From: Chthoniobacter sp.
GTDB lineage: Bacteria; Verrucomicrobiota; Verrucomicrobiia; Chthoniobacterales; Chthoniobacteraceae
Assembly: GCA_025352865.1 (NCBI GenBank)
Contig: JANXSB010000580.1
Span: 1-7,330 of the forward strand
Length of the DNA stretch: 7,330 bases
Direction of reading: 5' to 3'
The notes below the pieces were generated by a model. That model was not told where the DNA came from. It searched no databases and saw nothing but the letters and a program-made list of their open reading frames with translations. Both the position numbers and the translations under genes were made by a program. Positions within the stretch are counted from its first letter, which is position 1. Every line of letters starts with the position of its first letter. This document shows, piece by piece, positions 5,653 to 7,330 of the stretch.

Positions 5653-6189
5653 TTAGATTTGTGGTGCTGCGTTGCCGGATTCAAGTTGGGCCACGATTGA
5701 TGGAATTGTGTCGTTAGGCGAGGATCGAAAATCACCGAGCTTCTGCTCAAAACGGTCGTTGATGAAGTAATGCAACTGCCAAAACTGAACGAGTTTCACG
5801 TTAGTTTTTGGGTTCATTAAGTTCTTGTGGATGGCCATACCGATAGCCATATGGGCATTGTTGTGCCACATCTCTAGGTCACTAGAGAAGTTCTCGAGGC
5901 TTGGGACGTCACCCTTGTGGACAGCGGCGGTTACATCGTAGGTTGCGTTGAAACCTGCGAGTTGCTGGGTGGTAAACGGAGTTACTCCGCCGAAATGAGC
6001 GGGTCCACCGACGGCCTTGAATCGTTTGATAAGCTCCCAGTGGAATAGAAGGAATCCGGTCTGAGCGGTGCCGCCGTTGTGAGCGCCGTGCCAATTGTTG
6101 TGGATCGGGCCAAGCTTCTTGAGGAACTGAGTTGCGCTTGTTCCTGGAGTGGAGATTGTGTCGAGTTGAGTGATGAATGGATCTGTCAT
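5653..6189 (-). CDS. Cassette-encoded small tyrosinase/hemocyanin-like dicopper protein (divergent)
   Basis: The 178-residue product has no signal peptide. Its histidines follow the tyrosinase copper-binding layout. At the first site, HNNWHGAH (30-37) recalls the WHG of bacterial tyrosinases, and GFLLFHWELIKRF (45-57) matches 'FLPWHR..L..FE', with His50 as likely ligand. At the second site, WHNNAHMAIG (108-117) matches HNxxH-x-x-G with His109 and His113, and FWQLHYFINDRFEQ (136-149) matches 'FW.HH..vD.lW' with His140 as third ligand. The usual middle ligand of the first site, about nine residues before His50, is Thr here; His34 or His37 might replace it. Bacterial tyrosinases are usually longer (about 270-300). 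If copper is bound, phenol or catechol oxidation is possible, but this is inferred from motif likeness only. The ATG at 6189-6187 follows a 56-nt CA-rich leader without a Shine-Dalgarno sequence. Confidence 0.68.
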   Translation of the reverse strand: MTDPFITQLDTISTPGTSATQFLKKLGPIHNNWHGAHNGGTAQTGFLLFHWELIKRFKAVGGPAHFGGVTPFTTQQLAGFNATYDVTAAVHKGDVPSLENFSSDLEMWHNNAHMAIGMAIHKNLMNPKTNVKLVQFWQLHYFINDRFEQKLGDFRSSPNDTIPSIVAQLESGNAAPQI

Positions 6190-6245
6190 TGTCTTGTTTA
6201 GTTGGTTGTGGTTTTGGTTTAGTTTCGGGGAGAGCGCGTAGAAAC
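6190..6245 (-). promoter_or_regulatory. CA-rich cassette leader without Shine-Dalgarno sequence
   Basis: After the attC core the leader first repeats the sequence common to most cassettes (TTCTACGCGCTC here, like TTCTCGCGCCTC in the OB-fold cassette). It then becomes rich in C and A (AAACCAAAACCACAACCAAC) and ends TAAACAAGACAATGAC over the start codon. The PEP-CTERM leader (7130-7177) ends similarly, with ACCAACCACGTAAACAATGAC. Such unstructured leaders could support initiation without a Shine-Dalgarno contact; that role is inferred. Confidence 0.4.
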
Positions 6246-6372
6246 GCCTAACGACCCCAAGCTCAGCGACTGCGGAGGCTGGCGCGCTGGCTGCGCGGCG
6301 GGTCTGCGGGGAGCAGCCAGCGTGACACGCGCAGCAGCCCCGGAGCGGTTCTCTGCAGCGCCATTGTTAGCC
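6246..6372 (-). repeat. attC site, 127 bp, with diverged gene-proximal half
   Basis: It runs from GCCTAAC (6246-6252) to GTTAGCC (6366-6372). The left arm agrees closely with other copies, but the right arm has changes (GCGGTTCTCTG in place of GCAGTTCGCTG) and a few extra bases, so pairing is poorer. The second core differs from consensus at one position. It closes the PEP-CTERM cassette. Confidence 0.8.
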
Positions 6373-6379
6373 GTTTGGT

Positions 6380-7129
6380 TCATTTGCGAATTCGGCGAAA
6401 GCATATCCCGAGAACTCCAATCACTCCGAACACTGCGGTAGTAGGCTCCGGCACGATCGAAAAGACGACTTCAGAGTAATTTGCGTCGGAGTAGTTTCTT
6501 GGTGGGACTAAAGGCACATCGCGGGTCGAGCCGTCTCCCCATGCGAGCAAGGTCTGTGACAATGGGAAGCCGGTGTAGTTGCTGAGTTGCTCGACGCCAT
6601 TCACGAACAGGTCGGCCGAGGCATCGCCGGGTGAATAGATGAGTTCAAATGTGTTATAGACACTGCCACCCGGCACGGTAAATCGAGGGCCTGTGGTGCT
6701 GTTGGAACCCGAATTATCGGCCAGCACCACCAAGGCATCTCCGTTGGCCGCGGAGCCAAAGTGCATCTGATAACTACGGAAACCATCGCGGTAAAGAGAC
6801 AGCATCGAGCCTCCCGGTGCGTCGTCCGAGGCTGTGACCCGCAAAGTAACTTTGAGGCTCCAGCCGAATGACGCCGCTGAAACCTCCGCCGGAGTAGGAA
6901 TAACGCGATAAAAGCCGGTATCTCCGGCGGCACTGTTCATGATCGACCATGCGGGTGTGCCACTGTCGTTGATCGGGCCGAGGGTGGTGGCGCCAATCTG
7001 CGGGCCTAATGTCCATCCTTCCGTTGTTGGGTCGGCGTCTCCAGTGTGCTCGTAGAGAACGACTGGGAGAGCATGGAGAGTTGAGGCAAGTGCGATATTC
7101 GCGGCGAGAAAATGTAGCATTGTTTTCAT
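6380..7129 (-). CDS. Cassette-encoded PEP-CTERM surface protein
   Basis: The 249-residue product has an N-terminal signal peptide (1-20, ending LHA). Its C-terminus is a PEP-CTERM sorting signal: VPEPTT at 226-231, a hydrophobic segment AVFGVIGVLGICF at 232-244, and a basic tail RRIRK. By family knowledge such proteins are exported, then processed by an exosortase and placed at the surface or in the exopolysaccharide layer. The middle part (about 25-220) is rich in beta-prone, Gly/Ser/Asn/Thr sequence. Stretches such as SLKVTLRVTASDD, FELIYSP and ADLFVNGVEQLSNY resemble a concanavalin A-like jelly roll (laminin-G type), so carbohydrate binding is a fair guess. The start is the ATG at 7129, with a second Met at residue 4. 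A CA-rich leader precedes it, and an out-of-frame ATG lies 7 bp upstream. The gene needs an exosortase elsewhere in the genome to be useful. Confidence 0.85.
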   Translation of the reverse strand: MKTMLHFLAANIALASTLHALPVVLYEHTGDADPTTEGWTLGPQIGATTLGPINDSGTPAWSIMNSAAGDTGFYRVIPTPAEVSAASFGWSLKVTLRVTASDDAPGGSMLSLYRDGFRSYQMHFGSAANGDALVVLADNSGSNSTTGPRFTVPGGSVYNTFELIYSPGDASADLFVNGVEQLSNYTGFPLSQTLLAWGDGSTRDVPLVPPRNYSDANYSEVVFSIVPEPTTAVFGVIGVLGICFRRIRK

Positions 7130-7177
7130 AGGTCATTGTTTACGTGGTTGGTGTAGTGATAGGTTGAAGCTCGTAGC

Positions 7178-7301
7178 GGCTAACGACCCCAAGCTCAGCG
7201 ACCGCGGAGTGCGGCGCGGCACCTGCATGGTGGGCGGAAAGGCGGCGGTGGAAGCAGGTGCCGTGACGCACGGAGCGGTTCGCTGCAGCGCATGGTTAGG
7301 C
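7178..7301 (-). repeat. attC site, 124 bp, second stem type
   Basis: It runs from GGCTAAC (7178-7184) to GTTAGGC (7295-7301). L boxes are CAGCGACCGC (7196-7205) and GCGGTTCGCTG (7275-7285), pairing with one extra base. The outer stem uses GGCACCTGC (7218-7226) with GCAGGTGCC (7254-7262), where other copies have GCTGGCTGC/GCAGCCAGC. It closes a cassette whose gene lies mostly beyond the right edge. Confidence 0.85.
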
Positions 7302-7308
7302 GTTTCGT

Positions 7309-7330
7309 TCATGTGTGCGAAGCGAGCGCC
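7309..7330 (-). CDS. C-terminal end of a further cassette gene (cut by window edge)
   Basis: By analogy with the other units, a gene should end just right of the attC. A TGA at 7311-7309 sits at the same distance from the GTTAGGC core as the stop of the membrane-protein gene. The upstream frame would read ALASHT before the stop. Only seven codons are visible, so the frame and the gene are inferred from position alone. Confidence 0.4.

Larger units (their letters stand above)
3439..7330 (-). mobile_element. Integron gene-cassette array (five complete units plus one cut by the edge)
   Basis: Single genes on the minus strand alternate with attC-like elements of about 124 bp. Taking the usual cut after the G of GTTRRRY on the gene strand, the complete cassettes are 6252-7183 (PEP-CTERM protein), 5529-6251 (tyrosinase-like), 4889-5528 (OB-fold lipoprotein) and 4291-4888 (membrane protein). 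The last unit is about 3439-4290 (lipoprotein) and ends in a truncated attC. A further cassette starts at 7184 and leaves the window. Similar attC copies, unrelated cargo and lack of resistance genes fit a chromosomal array rather than a mobile clinical integron. No integrase or attI is inside the window; the orientation places them to the right. The call rests on repeat architecture and gene order, not on seeing intI. Confidence 0.85.

Noticed and set aside
5499..5750. Short open frames through the attC elements (products with a HALQRTAPAVTLAASG-like sequence)
   Set aside because: They are translations of the repeated stem and appear at every copy; they have no start context or domain of their own.
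3439..7301. CRISPR array
   Set aside because: The repeats are about 124 bp, the spacing is 500-800 bp, and the spaces hold genes.
3439..7301. MITE or REP-type transposon repeats
   Set aside because: No target-site duplication or terminal repeats other than the attC cores are seen, each copy stands at the same place after a gene in one orientation, and the L boxes with an extra base are specific to attC.

Overview
The window joins a GC-rich chromosomal core region (about 1-3400) to an array of integron-type gene cassettes (about 3439-7330). It most resembles a member of the Verrucomicrobiota, or a related group in the same superphylum. The reasons are a surA-pdxA pair of high GC, a PEP-CTERM protein, several small secreted proteins, and no clear Shine-Dalgarno sequence before any of the genes. 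The assignment is inference from style, not from a marker gene.

Core region. On the minus strand, running off the left edge, lies the N-terminal part of a secreted TIM-barrel glycoside hydrolase (1-806). Upstream of it is a small secreted protein of unknown function (892-1296, probable GTG start). A divergent intergenic region (1297-1536) carries an inverted arrangement of 7-bp tandem repeats and a possible promoter for surA. On the plus strand follow a SurA-type periplasmic peptidyl-prolyl isomerase (1537-2505) and, 3 bp later, pdxA of vitamin B6 synthesis (2509-3381), probably one operon.

Cassette region. Right after pdxA the strand switches and base composition and gene type change. Five complete single-gene units and the edge of a sixth lie head to tail on the minus strand. 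Each is followed by a similar element of about 124 bp bounded by GCCTAAC and GTTAGGC or close variants. These elements have the attC layout: inverse core sites matching RYYYAAC/GTTRRRY, inner L boxes that pair except for one extra base, and a long imperfect stem whose two arms change together between copies. The extra base lies on the arm expected if the array reads along the minus strand, the same direction as all the genes. The integrase gene and attI should therefore lie beyond the right edge. The copy next to pdxA has lost its outer core and L box, so it looks like the fixed distal end of the array.

Cargo, in array order from right to left: a cut-off gene; a PEP-CTERM protein; a small tyrosinase-like dicopper protein; a lipoprotein with an OB-fold; a four-helix membrane protein; and a second lipoprotein. 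No resistance gene, toxin-antitoxin pair or transposase is visible. Most of the cargo is predicted to reach the membrane or cell surface. Cassette leaders are short (20-56 nt), so transcription probably depends on an upstream promoter or on read-through.
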